DNA of 64,000 nucleotides, taken from the NCBI GenBank assembly GCA_016711345.1, contig JADJTD010000001.1, positions 3,536,001 through 3,600,000 of the forward strand, written 5' to 3'. Below the pieces are notes generated by a model. It did not search any database, was not told the origin of the DNA, and worked only from the letters and a program-made list of their open reading frames with translations. Every line of letters starts with the position of its first letter. The first letter of the stretch is position 1. Shown here one piece after another: positions 25,068 through 33,435 of this stretch. The DNA comes from Chloracidobacterium sp. Lineage in GTDB: Bacteria > Acidobacteriota > Blastocatellia > Pyrinomonadales > Pyrinomonadaceae. The translations under genes were made by a program, and so were the position numbers.

Positions 25068-26620
25068 CTATTTGGCGAGGTCGGTAAACTCATTCGGTTT
25101 GCCACAATATTCGTTTTTGCAAGCAGAGTAACAAGCAAAACACCAATAACGGCGACGAAACCTACCTTAATAAATGTAGGTATTATTGTTCCATAAAATG
25201 CTTCGTAGGAAACCGAAGTAAGGAGCATGAAATACAAAGTTACGCGCCAAATACTCTGCGTTTGAGACTCGACAAGAGTGCGGTAAATGACACGCAAGAA
25301 TATTCCGATGACAAGCATGCCGATAAATATTCCAACGATTCCGAAATTGCGCAGAAGGTCGCCAATGGGTGTAATGGCAAACGATGTGTCGCTTTGGTTG
25401 AAATATAGGTCGCTGTATTTACGGGCGTCTGATGCCGAGGGTTTTTCTTTCCAGATCACTCGCGGGATCAGGAATATTGTCATGTCTTTCCAGATATTAT
25501 TGTCGAGATCGTAGGCCTCTTCGTATGGAGCGAGTTGTTCGTAATTTGAAACAACAACGGAAAGTGTTGTGAGAATATCAAGCCGTTCGGCGAGGCGATC
25601 AACACCGAACTGCAGCGATTCTGCAGAACCGCTTTTACCGATCTGATCAAATGTGCGTCCTATGTCATCTGTATATTTATCAAAACTCTGCTGAGCCTCA
25701 CCGCCTTTAACGTTTCGGAATGTAGTGCCGTAGATCATTCCACCGATAAGGAGCACTGTCAAAACAATGCCGGAAACGACGGCCTGTCTAAGTTTCAACT
25801 CGCGTCCCGACAAAATATATGCGAGTACAATCACTTCAAATAATACAAGAGCGCTGCCGCGATTGCCCGCGAGAAGTGCCTTGCTTATCGCCGTAGATAC
25901 GAGCAAGACAAAAACGATCACGCTGCTGACCGTTAACTGCTTCTTCCGAAACAGAACATTCCAAAGCAGAAAACTCGCCTGCATCCACAGAAGCGTTGTC
26001 AGATAGATCAACCCGTCATACGAACTGATCTCATCGGCCCTTTGATATCCGAAAACGCCGAGTATAAATGCAAGTATCGTATTCAAGATGCCAAGCATCA
26101 AAAGTACGATTCCCGGGCCAATATACTTGGGCGGTTCGTAATTAGCCTGCGGCAAAAAACGTTCAAAAAATGCCCCGATCTTTTCCCCTAACGGCAAAAA
26201 GTACCCAACGGACAATCCTGTAAATCCGAGAGCGACCAGGCCGACGGTAAGCGGCAAAGTACATGGGATGTCCTGCGTGTAGGCGAGATAGTAAGGCTGC
26301 GACCACCCAAACGCGAAAAACAAACCACCCATCACAAACGCCGGAAAGAAATAGGACCACGTCGCAAAGACAATTGGGTCCGCAAAACTAAATTTTCCTT
26401 TGTAATAAAGAACAAGCGAAGGCACGGCCATAACGATCGCGAGGCCGATGATCCAGGGAACTAGAAATAGATAAGGAAATGAACGAAACGTATCTGTTGT
26501 TGCAAAGAGTGCAAACGCTGCCACGATCGCGGTCAATGCCATTAGAGCGACTCCAACGAGGATCGTCCGGTCGCCGCTTCCACGGCTAAAATTTCGATTG
26601 TAGTCAGTAGCGTTCTGCAT
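25064..26620 (-). CDS. O-antigen/oligosaccharide repeat-unit polymerase (Wzy-like)
   Basis: A 518-residue integral membrane protein with about 12 hydrophobic segments and a large periplasmic loop (about residues 320-420) containing RVIWKEKPSASDARKYSDLYF, typical of Wzy-like oligosaccharide repeat-unit polymerases. Wzy joins lipid-linked repeats in the periplasm. Wzy proteins are poorly conserved, so the call rests on topology, loop and neighbours (Wzx, Wza, Wzc). The start is the ATG at 26620; the longer opening to 26698 overlaps the upstream methyltransferase gene. Confidence 0.75.
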   Translation of the reverse strand: MQNATDYNRNFSRGSGDRTILVGVALMALTAIVAAFALFATTDTFRSFPYLFLVPWIIGLAIVMAVPSLVLYYKGKFSFADPIVFATWSYFFPAFVMGGLFFAFGWSQPYYLAYTQDIPCTLPLTVGLVALGFTGLSVGYFLPLGEKIGAFFERFLPQANYEPPKYIGPGIVLLMLGILNTILAFILGVFGYQRADEISSYDGLIYLTTLLWMQASFLLWNVLFRKKQLTVSSVIVFVLLVSTAISKALLAGNRGSALVLFEVIVLAYILSGRELKLRQAVVSGIVLTVLLIGGMIYGTTFRNVKGGEAQQSFDKYTDDIGRTFDQIGKSGSAESLQFGVDRLAERLDILTTLSVVVSNYEQLAPYEEAYDLDNNIWKDMTIFLIPRVIWKEKPSASDARKYSDLYFNQSDTSFAITPIGDLLRNFGIVGIFIGMLVIGIFLRVIYRTLVESQTQSIWRVTLYFMLLTSVSYEAFYGTIIPTFIKVGFVAVIGVLLVTLLAKTNIVANRMSLPTSPNR

Positions 26621-26634
26621 CGTCCTATTGCGGT

Positions 26635-27369
26635 TTAATCTGACAATCGACAAACTGCGATCACGCCGTCCGCCCATTGTGGTGCAAAAAAGGTACAAAC
26701 ATCATTCACCGCATTCAGATACCATTTGTTATGTGGCCGGTGCTCGGTACCAATGTCATAAAACAAAAAATCATCGACGCTGAGCGAATATCTTTTCAAA
26801 AGCACGGTAAGCGTTGAATAGGAATAATAAGCGACATGGTCGGGATGAACGGGTTCCTGAATGCCTCCTTTCCCGCGCAAACCGTACCACGCAAAACGCA
26901 TCCCGCAATAGGCGTTGATCGTCGTCAGCAATAGACGCGTGTCAGCGTTCATAAAGCGTTTGATGCCGTCAAGGAACAAACCGGGGTTGTTCAAATGTTC
27001 GATCATTTCGCCCGCAACAATTGCATCAAAAGTTTCGTTCAGCGGCACTTCGTTGAGTTTTTCGAGATCTGCTCTGTATAGGTTTTTGGTGCCGTTGGCT
27101 ACCAAAACATCGATTCCCGGCTGGTCAAAATCAAACCCATACAATTCGCCTGCGATCTTTTGCAGATCAAAATGCAGGAGCATTTCTTTGTCGATCGAGT
27201 CCTGTGTGTACGGATAATTGGCGCAGCCAAGATGCAGGACCTTCTTACCGGCACAGTGTTTCTTAATAAAATCGACCCTTTGAACAAGCTTCATAAACTG
27301 CCGAAATAGTGACTTTACCACATATTTATATAAGCCCGCACGGTAGGAACGGTCCGAATGGAAACCCAA
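26635..27369 (-). CDS. Class I SAM methyltransferase
   Basis: A 244-residue methyltransferase. The SAM-binding motif is VLHLGCANYPYT, the second strand acidic residue lies in LLHFDLQKI, and AIVAGEMIEHLNNPGLFL is motif IV. A shorter start at the internal Met before KLVQRVDF (about 27294) is equally possible. It precedes the polymerase gene by 14 bases, so it likely belongs to the exopolysaccharide operon and may modify a sugar or the growing chain. A 3 x 19 bp repeat lies upstream. Confidence 0.78.
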   Translation of the reverse strand: MGFHSDRSYRAGLYKYVVKSLFRQFMKLVQRVDFIKKHCAGKKVLHLGCANYPYTQDSIDKEMLLHFDLQKIAGELYGFDFDQPGIDVLVANGTKNLYRADLEKLNEVPLNETFDAIVAGEMIEHLNNPGLFLDGIKRFMNADTRLLLTTINAYCGMRFAWYGLRGKGGIQEPVHPDHVAYYSYSTLTVLLKRYSLSVDDFLFYDIGTEHRPHNKWYLNAVNDVCTFFAPQWADGVIAVCRLSD

Positions 27370-27446
27370 TCGATTTTGTTCATTTCACCCCATTCGCGCA
27401 AAAACTTTTTTACAACGATTTAGTGATGTATAACGGCTGGAAAACC

Positions 27447-27503
27447 ACGTCATATTTGGAAAGTTGCGTCGTTTCTAGAAAGTTACGTCATATCTGGAAA
27501 GTT
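27447..27503. repeat. Three 19-bp tandem repeats
   Basis: Units at 27447-27465, 27466-27484 and 27485-27503; outer units differ at one base (ACGTCATATYTGGAAAGTT), the middle one is more diverged (GCGTCGTTTCTAGAAAGTT). They lie about 80 bases before the minus-strand methyltransferase gene. Confidence 0.85.
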
Positions 27504-27652
27504 GGTATTTCAATTTTCGACGAACCGCGCTAGTGTCTATTTCGTGAGGAATTCTTAGGTGTTAGATCCGCAATCAGCAAAGTGCATAGTGATAACTGCT
27601 TTTATGAAGTGTCAGAGGTGAATCAGATGAGGTATGTGAAACGACAATACGC

Positions 27653-27877
27653 TTTCCTGTCCCCGACCGGGAAAAAGATAATAGCCCAGGGTAAGGCCTT
27701 TGGCCGCAACCCTCGGTACAGCGTTACACACAACGCCGACCCGAAGGGGTCGAACAATCGGCGCGTGATGTTGCTCCCCTTCAGGGAGCGGAATTGTTCG
27801 AACGAGATCCCTGGGGTTACGTTCGCTCCGCTCACTCACCCCAGGCTATTATCTTTGTCACCTTCGGCGACAGGAAA
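27653..27877. repeat. 225-bp non-coding element with terminal inverted repeats
   Basis: The ends are a perfect 9-bp inverted repeat (TTTCCTGTC, 27653-27661 and 27869-27877). Further in, a perfect 13-bp pair AAAGATAATAGCC (27674-27686 and 27844-27856) follows. Nested inside is a 9-bp pair (TCGAACAAT, 27750-27758 with 27793-27801), which encloses a GCTCCC/GGGAGC hairpin and is preceded by a CGACCC/GGGTCG hairpin. No ORF with known motifs is present. It looks like a miniature dispersed repeat with strong folding. Confidence 0.75.
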
Positions 27878-27946
27878 GGATTTCTTTGTGGCAAAAACAT
27901 CCTGGGACGCATCACATGCAGGCAAGCTGCTTGTGTTCCGACAAAA

Positions 27947-28093
27947 TCTCAGGGACGCGCATGTCAGAACCGGGAGCGGTCGCGACCGGGTTCTTGAACC
28001 GTAACTCTCAGGGACGCAAACACAAGAACATTGACTGATTTTATTTCTTTGTGTTCTCCGTGCCTTTGTGGTGAAAAAAAAACTCTGGGACGC
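27947..28093. repeat. Dispersed repeat cluster (CTCAGGGACGC and CTTTGTGTTCTCCGTG motifs)
   Basis: TCTCAGGGACGC occurs at 27947-27958 and 28006-28017, and CTCTGGGACGC at 28083-28093; a variant is at 27900-27910. At 28044-28080 a run resembling the widespread 'CTTTGTGTTCTCCGTGCCTTTGTGG' type of intergenic repeat precedes the last copy. A second cluster with the same order is at 28883-29035. Confidence 0.65.
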
Positions 28094-28124
28094 ACGCCAG
28101 AAAATGTTTTTCGTGTATTATTCA

Positions 28125-28772
28125 ATGATGAAATTTCTTAGACCTGTGTTGATTTTAGCTGTGTTGGTCTTGTCGGTGTTTGGTGTTCGGGCTCAAACAA
28201 CATCCTTATCAGAGAAGCAAAAATCTATAACAAAGAAGGAATTCGAAAAAGCAGAGAAAAAGGCAAAGGAAATGCTCAAGACTGCGACGTATCGGATGAC
28301 ACAGACATTTGAGTATTTCGAAGAGCCGGACAAGTCGGGGGCGTTAATTGAGCGGTCGATTGAGGAGGTTGTCCATCCAAACAAATGGCGGCGCGTTGAC
28401 GAAAGCAACTATCCAAGGCCGTCGAGGCATGAATATATTTCGGATGGAAAGTACTTCTTTAAGCGAAAAAACGACGGCGATTGGATAAAGTCTATTGGCG
28501 GCTCTACCGAGTTGAGGGAAAGCAGGGAGCCCGATGATCTTACGAATGTTCGTTACCGGTTTCTTGGTAAAGCAAATCTCCATGGAACGAAAGCAGACAA
28601 ATACGAGGTCGAATCGTTGCGAGTCGCTAACCCGTTCTCGATGACCGACATGCTCACCTACAGTGGCAGTCGCTGCGCGACATATTGGTTCGATGAGTTG
28701 GGACGTATCCTTAGGAAAGTCGAGGTCAACGGTATCGACGGCAGTAAGGTAACTTGGGTAGAAACTTTTTGA
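28125..28772 (+). CDS. Secreted protein of unknown function, C-terminus apparently frameshifted
   Basis: A 215-residue protein with a clear signal peptide (MMKFLRPVLILAVLVLSVFGVRAQ). The mature part begins with a Lys/Glu-rich helix and continues as beta strands with Trp/Tyr (YISDGKYFFKRKNDGDWIKS, CATYWFDELGRILRKVEV), suggesting a LolA/LppX-like lipoprotein-carrier fold, unproven. The stop at 28770 falls just after a run of five T; removing one T continues the frame as FDYVYDPKDLKLEAPIK to a TAA at 28819-28821, which looks like the natural end. It starts the plus-strand pair inside the minus-strand locus. ATG at 28125 or 28128. Confidence 0.65.
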   Translation: MMKFLRPVLILAVLVLSVFGVRAQTTSLSEKQKSITKKEFEKAEKKAKEMLKTATYRMTQTFEYFEEPDKSGALIERSIEEVVHPNKWRRVDESNYPRPSRHEYISDGKYFFKRKNDGDWIKSIGGSTELRESREPDDLTNVRYRFLGKANLHGTKADKYEVESLRVANPFSMTDMLTYSGSRCATYWFDELGRILRKVEVNGIDGSKVTWVETF

Positions 28773-28821
28773 CTACGTTTACGATCCCAAAGACCTCAAA
28801 CTCGAGGCGCCGATAAAATAA

Positions 28822-29053
28822 CATATGAATTGGCTTGAGAACGAAGAATTTGGGACGAGCTCAAAGTGTGACTGGCCTTTAATTTTCTCTTTGCTCTCTG
28901 TGTTTTCTGTGGCAAAAAAATCTCAGGGACGCGCAATCGCAGAAGACTTTAGTCGCCGAGCAAGCTGACAATTTAGTTTTGGGAGGCATTACACGCAGGC
29001 AGGCAGGCTGCGTTCCGACAGGATCTTAGGGAAGCGCGAAATAGATTTCTTAG
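28822..29053. repeat. Second dispersed-repeat cluster
   Basis: Contains a CTCTTTGCTCTCTGTGTTTTC-type run at 28883-28910 followed by TCTCAGGGACGC (28921-28932). It also has an ACACGCAGGCAGGCAGGCTGCGTTCCGACA stretch at 28990-29019 ending in TCTTAGGGAAGC (29024-29035), matching 27914-27958. The two clusters bracket the secreted-protein gene. Confidence 0.6.
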
Positions 29054-29968
29054 ATGACATTAGACAATACACAGCCGGGATTTATTCACAAACTCGTCCG
29101 GCTTTACACACTTAATTCGCCGTTAAAGAGAGGCAGGCACAGGTTGTCGAATTTGGCATTTAGCCTTTCTCCGACGATGCCGCGAGAGATCGTTGTAAAA
29201 ACAATTGACGGCCGCGAGCTGTTTATTGATACGAAAAACAACTCCTACAAATATGTTTATTTCCTGGGCGAATACGAGTCGGTGATCTCTAACATTTTCA
29301 GACGACTGATAAATCCCGACAACATCTGTTTGGATATTGGTGCGAACATTGGCTGGTACACGACTTTGTTTCAGAAATTGGTTGGCCCCGCTGGGCAGGT
29401 TCATGGTTTTGAGCCTGTTCCGCATATTTTCACGCTTCTGGGACGCAACGTAAAACTAAATGTTCCGCCTGATAATGTCATGATAAATAACCTCGCATTA
29501 GGCAACGAGGAAAAGGACGTTGAGTTGCATGTTTTTGCCGATATGCCTGACGGACACTCATCTATTTCGACATTTGGCCATGCAGACTATGAGACTTTTA
29601 CAAGCAAGATGACAACGCTTGATTCTTATCTTAGTGAACACGAGATCGACAATGTGAGCATAGTCAAAATGGATGTGGAAGGTGCAGAGTTAATGGCTCT
29701 GCAGGGAGCGTCAAAGTTATTCGAACAGGAAAGGCTGCCTATCTTTGAAATCGAAATGGCTCTGGCTACTTCAAAAGGGTTTGGTTATATCCCGAACGAT
29801 CTGATCGAATTTATTCGCTCAAAAGCTAGCTACGATTTCTATGCGATCGACGAGACGCATTTCACTCTTCAAAAAATAGATGGCTTTGAACCGGATGACA
29901 TAGGTGCAAATGTTCTGTGCCTTCCGCAGAATTTTGATAAAAGAAAAGTGTCAGATCTTTTCGTTTAG
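29054..29968 (+). CDS. FkbM family methyltransferase
   Basis: A 304-residue SAM-dependent methyltransferase of the FkbM family, common in polysaccharide loci for O-methylation of sugars. Motifs: CLDIGANIGWYTTLF (SAM binding), VHGFEPVPHIFTLL, and the C-terminal VSIVKMDVEGAELMALQGA that defines the family. It is on the opposite strand to the surrounding locus and is convergent with wzx, 15 bases from its stop. Together with the secreted gene upstream it forms a two-gene inversion or insertion. Confidence 0.88.
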   Translation: MTLDNTQPGFIHKLVRLYTLNSPLKRGRHRLSNLAFSLSPTMPREIVVKTIDGRELFIDTKNNSYKYVYFLGEYESVISNIFRRLINPDNICLDIGANIGWYTTLFQKLVGPAGQVHGFEPVPHIFTLLGRNVKLNVPPDNVMINNLALGNEEKDVELHVFADMPDGHSSISTFGHADYETFTSKMTTLDSYLSEHEIDNVSIVKMDVEGAELMALQGASKLFEQERLPIFEIEMALATSKGFGYIPNDLIEFIRSKASYDFYAIDETHFTLQKIDGFEPDDIGANVLCLPQNFDKRKVSDLFV

Positions 29969-29983
29969 CCAGTCATTTTAATG

Positions 29984-31492
29984 CTAACTATTGAATATTC
30001 TTTTGACTAAGAGTTTGTCATCTTCCGTTACAAAGTTTAGCAGCCACAAGATCAGACAATAAACCAAACCGCCGACGAAAATTGCAAGAATAAGAGACGG
30101 CCAATTTGATGGTAGTGAAGATGAGATCGAGTATTCGACCGCAGCGGCAGTGATCGCAGCTAAAGCAAGGTTGCCTGTCAAAGCAAGCCAAAATCGGAAC
30201 TGCATCTTTTTGAAAAACATTTTCTCTACGACAAAAATAGAGAAGAACATAACGATAAAGGCAATAAGCCGAGCGAGCGCAACGCCAAAATTTCCGAGGC
30301 CGTTTGAAAGCAGGATCATCAGCGATATTCCAATCGTTGTGCAAACCGCGGTAGCTATGGCGTTGAATTGGGGGCGGCCTAATCCTTCTGTCATTTGCCA
30401 GGCAACGGATACTATTGCGATAAGCCCAAAACAGGTGATATGCAGAACAAGCAAACTCGCTGAATTGACGGCAAAGGCTTCGCCCATCCAAAGGCGTAAA
30501 AACAAAGAACTTTCAACGGACACGCTCACAACGACGAAAACGACAAGCAGGCAAATTACTTTTGTGGCCTTTGAATACAGTCTGAGCAGCTTTTCCGGTT
30601 CGTTCTTGAGTTCGCTGGCGAGCGGAAACACTACCTGTACGAGACTTGCGACAAATCCGTGTAAATATAAGCCTAGTGACATCGGAACAACATAGTAAGT
30701 CAGACTTTCAGGACCGAGTCGGTGGGTTATAAATCCGCGTTCAAACAGGAGTAGGAGATTGGCGAGTAACTGAGTTGCGACGATCGCTGAGCTGTATCGA
30801 AGTACGAGTTTTAGCGTTTCGGAGTTGAACTTAAATGTGATCCCAAATTCCGGTAGGAGCCTTCTTGCGGCGTAGCCGAAGACTATAAAAAACGCGGATA
30901 GTACGACTATATTCCAAGTAAGCAGCGAGAGCAGGCCATAACCGAAATATGCCAAAGCCAGATTGCCCAGAGTTAAAACAAAACTATTGGCGGTGAATAT
31001 CTTGGAATAGACATCGAATCTTTGAATTCCCTGCAGCACGGATGTAAAAACCTGACTGAGCATCCAGAGAAAAATAATTCCCGAGGCTATATAGATCGCC
31101 GTAATTGTTTTGTGCTGTGCTTCCGGTTCGATGTTAAATACAGTGCGAACGAGCCAGCCTGCCGACAGACACATCACGAAAACACCGATGAGTCCGATCA
31201 CGATATTGAGAAAAAAACTGGCTGAAACTACATCGCGAATTTTTTCGGATTCTCCGGTTACGCGATATTCGGCAATGTATTTTGTGATAGCTCGTCCAAA
31301 ATTAAATGTGAACGAATAGCTGATAAAGCCCAAGACAAGCGCGTAAATTCCGTAGTCACTGTTGCCAAGCGAGCGGACAATGATCGGTGTCGCGACAAAC
31401 CCTAGTCCGATCGGCAAGATCCAGGTCAGTGAACCGTACACGACGTTGCGGAAGATGCTCTTGCTCGTCTGATTGTTGATCGCCTGATTCAT
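29984..31492 (-). CDS. Oligosaccharide flippase (Wzx-like)
   Basis: A 502-residue polytopic protein with about 12-14 membrane segments of the MATE/polysaccharide-transporter type. The N-terminal region (GSLTWILPIGLGFVATPIIV, SDYGIYALVLGFISY) is typical of Wzx. It would move lipid-linked repeat units from the cytoplasmic to the periplasmic face for the polymerase. Its start overlaps the stop of the SDR gene upstream by four bases. Confidence 0.88.
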   Translation of the reverse strand: MNQAINNQTSKSIFRNVVYGSLTWILPIGLGFVATPIIVRSLGNSDYGIYALVLGFISYSFTFNFGRAITKYIAEYRVTGESEKIRDVVSASFFLNIVIGLIGVFVMCLSAGWLVRTVFNIEPEAQHKTITAIYIASGIIFLWMLSQVFTSVLQGIQRFDVYSKIFTANSFVLTLGNLALAYFGYGLLSLLTWNIVVLSAFFIVFGYAARRLLPEFGITFKFNSETLKLVLRYSSAIVATQLLANLLLLFERGFITHRLGPESLTYYVVPMSLGLYLHGFVASLVQVVFPLASELKNEPEKLLRLYSKATKVICLLVVFVVVSVSVESSLFLRLWMGEAFAVNSASLLVLHITCFGLIAIVSVAWQMTEGLGRPQFNAIATAVCTTIGISLMILLSNGLGNFGVALARLIAFIVMFFSIFVVEKMFFKKMQFRFWLALTGNLALAAITAAAVEYSISSSLPSNWPSLILAIFVGGLVYCLILWLLNFVTEDDKLLVKRIFNS

Positions 31493-32433
31493 CGGTCGGC
31501 TGAAGTTGTAATTTCGTGTTTCATTTTGCGAATGGTTTCTTTCAAGCGGGAAAAATCGTCAGGTTCGCTCAAAATGCCAGGTCCGGGACGCCAGTTTAGT
31601 ATTTCCGCAGCCAATGAAATGTCAGCCTCTGTATCGAATACATCGTCGCCTGATTTTTCGCGTGCGCCTATGTCCAAAAGATCATCGTCTGCACTACAGA
31701 TCTCCCAAACCTTTCGGGCAACATCCCGCAAAGCAACGCCTTGCCCGCCGGCGATATTTATAATGCGTCCAATGGCGTTTTCGGCTGTAATTGACTGCAC
31801 TATTGCGGCCGCGACATCCTCAACAAATATAAAATCTCGCTTTTGAAGACCGTCGGACATCTTAAAGTGCTTGTTGAGTAATCCGCATGTAACTAACTGT
31901 GGAAAAAACATCTTATGCGGCTGACCAAGACCATATGCTGTGAACACTCGAAGTATCGTAACCGGAAAACCGTTCGCGGCGTGCAGGTCAAGAGCGAACT
32001 GATTGGCCTTTGCTTTCGAGACCGCGTAATGAGAAATTGGCTTTCCCGGCATGTCTTCGCAAAAAGGCGTTGGCTGATCGCCATATTCAGCGGCCGTGCC
32101 GAGCAGTATGACTCGTGTAACCCCTGTTTTTTCAATAGCTTTCAGGAGATTGACGGTGCCCTTAAAGTTTACTTCATCGTATATGCTGCCAGTCGGGTCG
32201 GCATTTCCTGTAACGCCGGCGAGATGTAGGACAATTTTCGGCTTATAACTCTGGACAAGGTCATTTACCTGCTCGACATGCGTCAGATCAACGTTAACTG
32301 CATTTGGGGTGGTCTCATTAAATGTTGTGACTAATGGATCAAGTCCATCCGACGAAAGCAGATCGACAACATAACGCCCGATAAATCCGGTGCCTCCAGT
32401 TACGAGTATTCGCGTGTTAGCCGGATTCGACAT
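31489..32433 (-). CDS. NAD-dependent sugar epimerase/dehydratase (SDR)
   Basis: A 314-residue extended SDR with GGTGFIGRYVVDLL for NAD(P), AAEYGDQPTPF, and the catalytic YAVSK. It follows rfbG and rfbF within six bases, so it probably acts on CDP-4-keto-6-deoxyglucose, for example as a C4-reductase/epimerase. No ascarylose or abequose-type dehydrase (E1/E3) is present, so a 3-deoxy sugar is unlikely. The exact product is not deducible. Confidence 0.8.
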   Translation of the reverse strand: MSNPANTRILVTGGTGFIGRYVVDLLSSDGLDPLVTTFNETTPNAVNVDLTHVEQVNDLVQSYKPKIVLHLAGVTGNADPTGSIYDEVNFKGTVNLLKAIEKTGVTRVILLGTAAEYGDQPTPFCEDMPGKPISHYAVSKAKANQFALDLHAANGFPVTILRVFTAYGLGQPHKMFFPQLVTCGLLNKHFKMSDGLQKRDFIFVEDVAAAIVQSITAENAIGRIINIAGGQGVALRDVARKVWEICSADDDLLDIGAREKSGDDVFDTEADISLAAEILNWRPGPGILSEPDDFSRLKETIRKMKHEITTSADR

Positions 32434-32439
32434 TTGTTT

Positions 32440-33432
32440 TTATGATTTTTGAGCGAAAAAGCGCTGATACCAGCCGATCGTGAGTTTCAGCCCGTCGTCG
32501 AGAGTAAATTCAGGTTTCCACCCTAGAATTTTACGGGCCTTTTCGGCGTTCAGGTATTGATGCTGTATCTCATTTCCAGCCTGGTTTAGTATTGTCGGCT
32601 TCAGATCATCGCGGCCCATCAAGTTCAGTATCTGATGCGTTAGATCAAGCACATTTATTTGTATCTCGTTGCTGAAGTTGAACGCCTCGCCGCAAATATC
32701 AGGATTTTCCTCCATTTTTTCCGCCAGCATCATATATGCAAGTGCAGCGTCCTCGACATAAAAATAATCGCGGATGTAAGTGCCGTCACTGCGAATGATT
32801 GGTGATTCATTACGAACTGCCGACCGTATCGTGCCCGGAATTAATCTGTTCCAATTGAGATCGCCGCCGCCAAAAAGATTTCCGCATCGCGTGATGCATA
32901 CGGGCAGATCGAATGTGTGAGCGTAACTTTGCGAGATCAGGTCTGCACAGGATTTGCTGACGTCGTAAGGATGTTTCCCTTGCAGTGGAGCGTCCTCGCG
33001 ATATGGAAGCTCGTCATGTGAGCCATAGGCTTTGTCGGATGATGCGACAATGACTTGTTTAATTAACTCCGATCGGCGAGCAGCTTCGAGAAGGCACCAA
33101 GTTCCGCGGATGTTCGATTCAAACGTCGAGATCGGACTTCGATTTGCCGTGCCGACAATAGTCTGAGCGGCGGCGTGGAAAACAGTTTCGATCTCGTATT
33201 CATTGAAAATGCGTTCTAAAAGTTCCTGGTCAGTAAGGTCACCGCGTATCACGGTCGCGCCGGACACAGCGTTATTTTGAAACAGCTCAGATTCAGGAAC
33301 CCAATCGCGTATCAACACCACAACATCGGCGCCGACAGACACCAGTTTAGCCGTCAACCAACTTCCCAAAAGGCCCGTCGCTCCTGTCACAAAGACGCGA
33401 CGGTCAAGCCAGAATTTCGGATTCAGATCCAT
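32440..33432 (-). CDS. rfbG: CDP-glucose 4,6-dehydratase
   Basis: A 330-residue SDR. It has FVTGATGLLGSWLTAKL at the N-terminus, FHAAAQTIVGTANRSP with catalytic-region residues, SSDKAYGSHDELPY and the YDVSK active site, matching RfbG. It dehydrates CDP-glucose to CDP-4-keto-6-deoxyglucose. Its immediate neighbour (three bases away) is glucose-1-phosphate cytidylyltransferase, which makes its substrate and supports the call. Confidence 0.88.
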   Translation of the reverse strand: MDLNPKFWLDRRVFVTGATGLLGSWLTAKLVSVGADVVVLIRDWVPESELFQNNAVSGATVIRGDLTDQELLERIFNEYEIETVFHAAAQTIVGTANRSPISTFESNIRGTWCLLEAARRSELIKQVIVASSDKAYGSHDELPYREDAPLQGKHPYDVSKSCADLISQSYAHTFDLPVCITRCGNLFGGGDLNWNRLIPGTIRSAVRNESPIIRSDGTYIRDYFYVEDAALAYMMLAEKMEENPDICGEAFNFSNEIQINVLDLTHQILNLMGRDDLKPTILNQAGNEIQHQYLNAEKARKILGWKPEFTLDDGLKLTIGWYQRFFAQKS

Positions 33433-33435
33433 AAC

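Larger units (their letters stand above)
27370..28124. other. Repeat-rich non-coding region
   Basis: About 750 bases without a credible gene. It holds a 3 x 19 bp tandem repeat (27447-27503), a 225-bp element with inverted ends (27653-27877), a 12-bp perfect palindrome (27977-27988) and several copies of a CTCAGGGACGC motif. Open frames here are produced by the repeats. Confidence 0.7.

Noticed and set aside
27582..28004. 140-residue ORF in the plus strand
   Set aside because: It runs through the inverted-repeat element and dispersed repeats and has no protein-like pattern.
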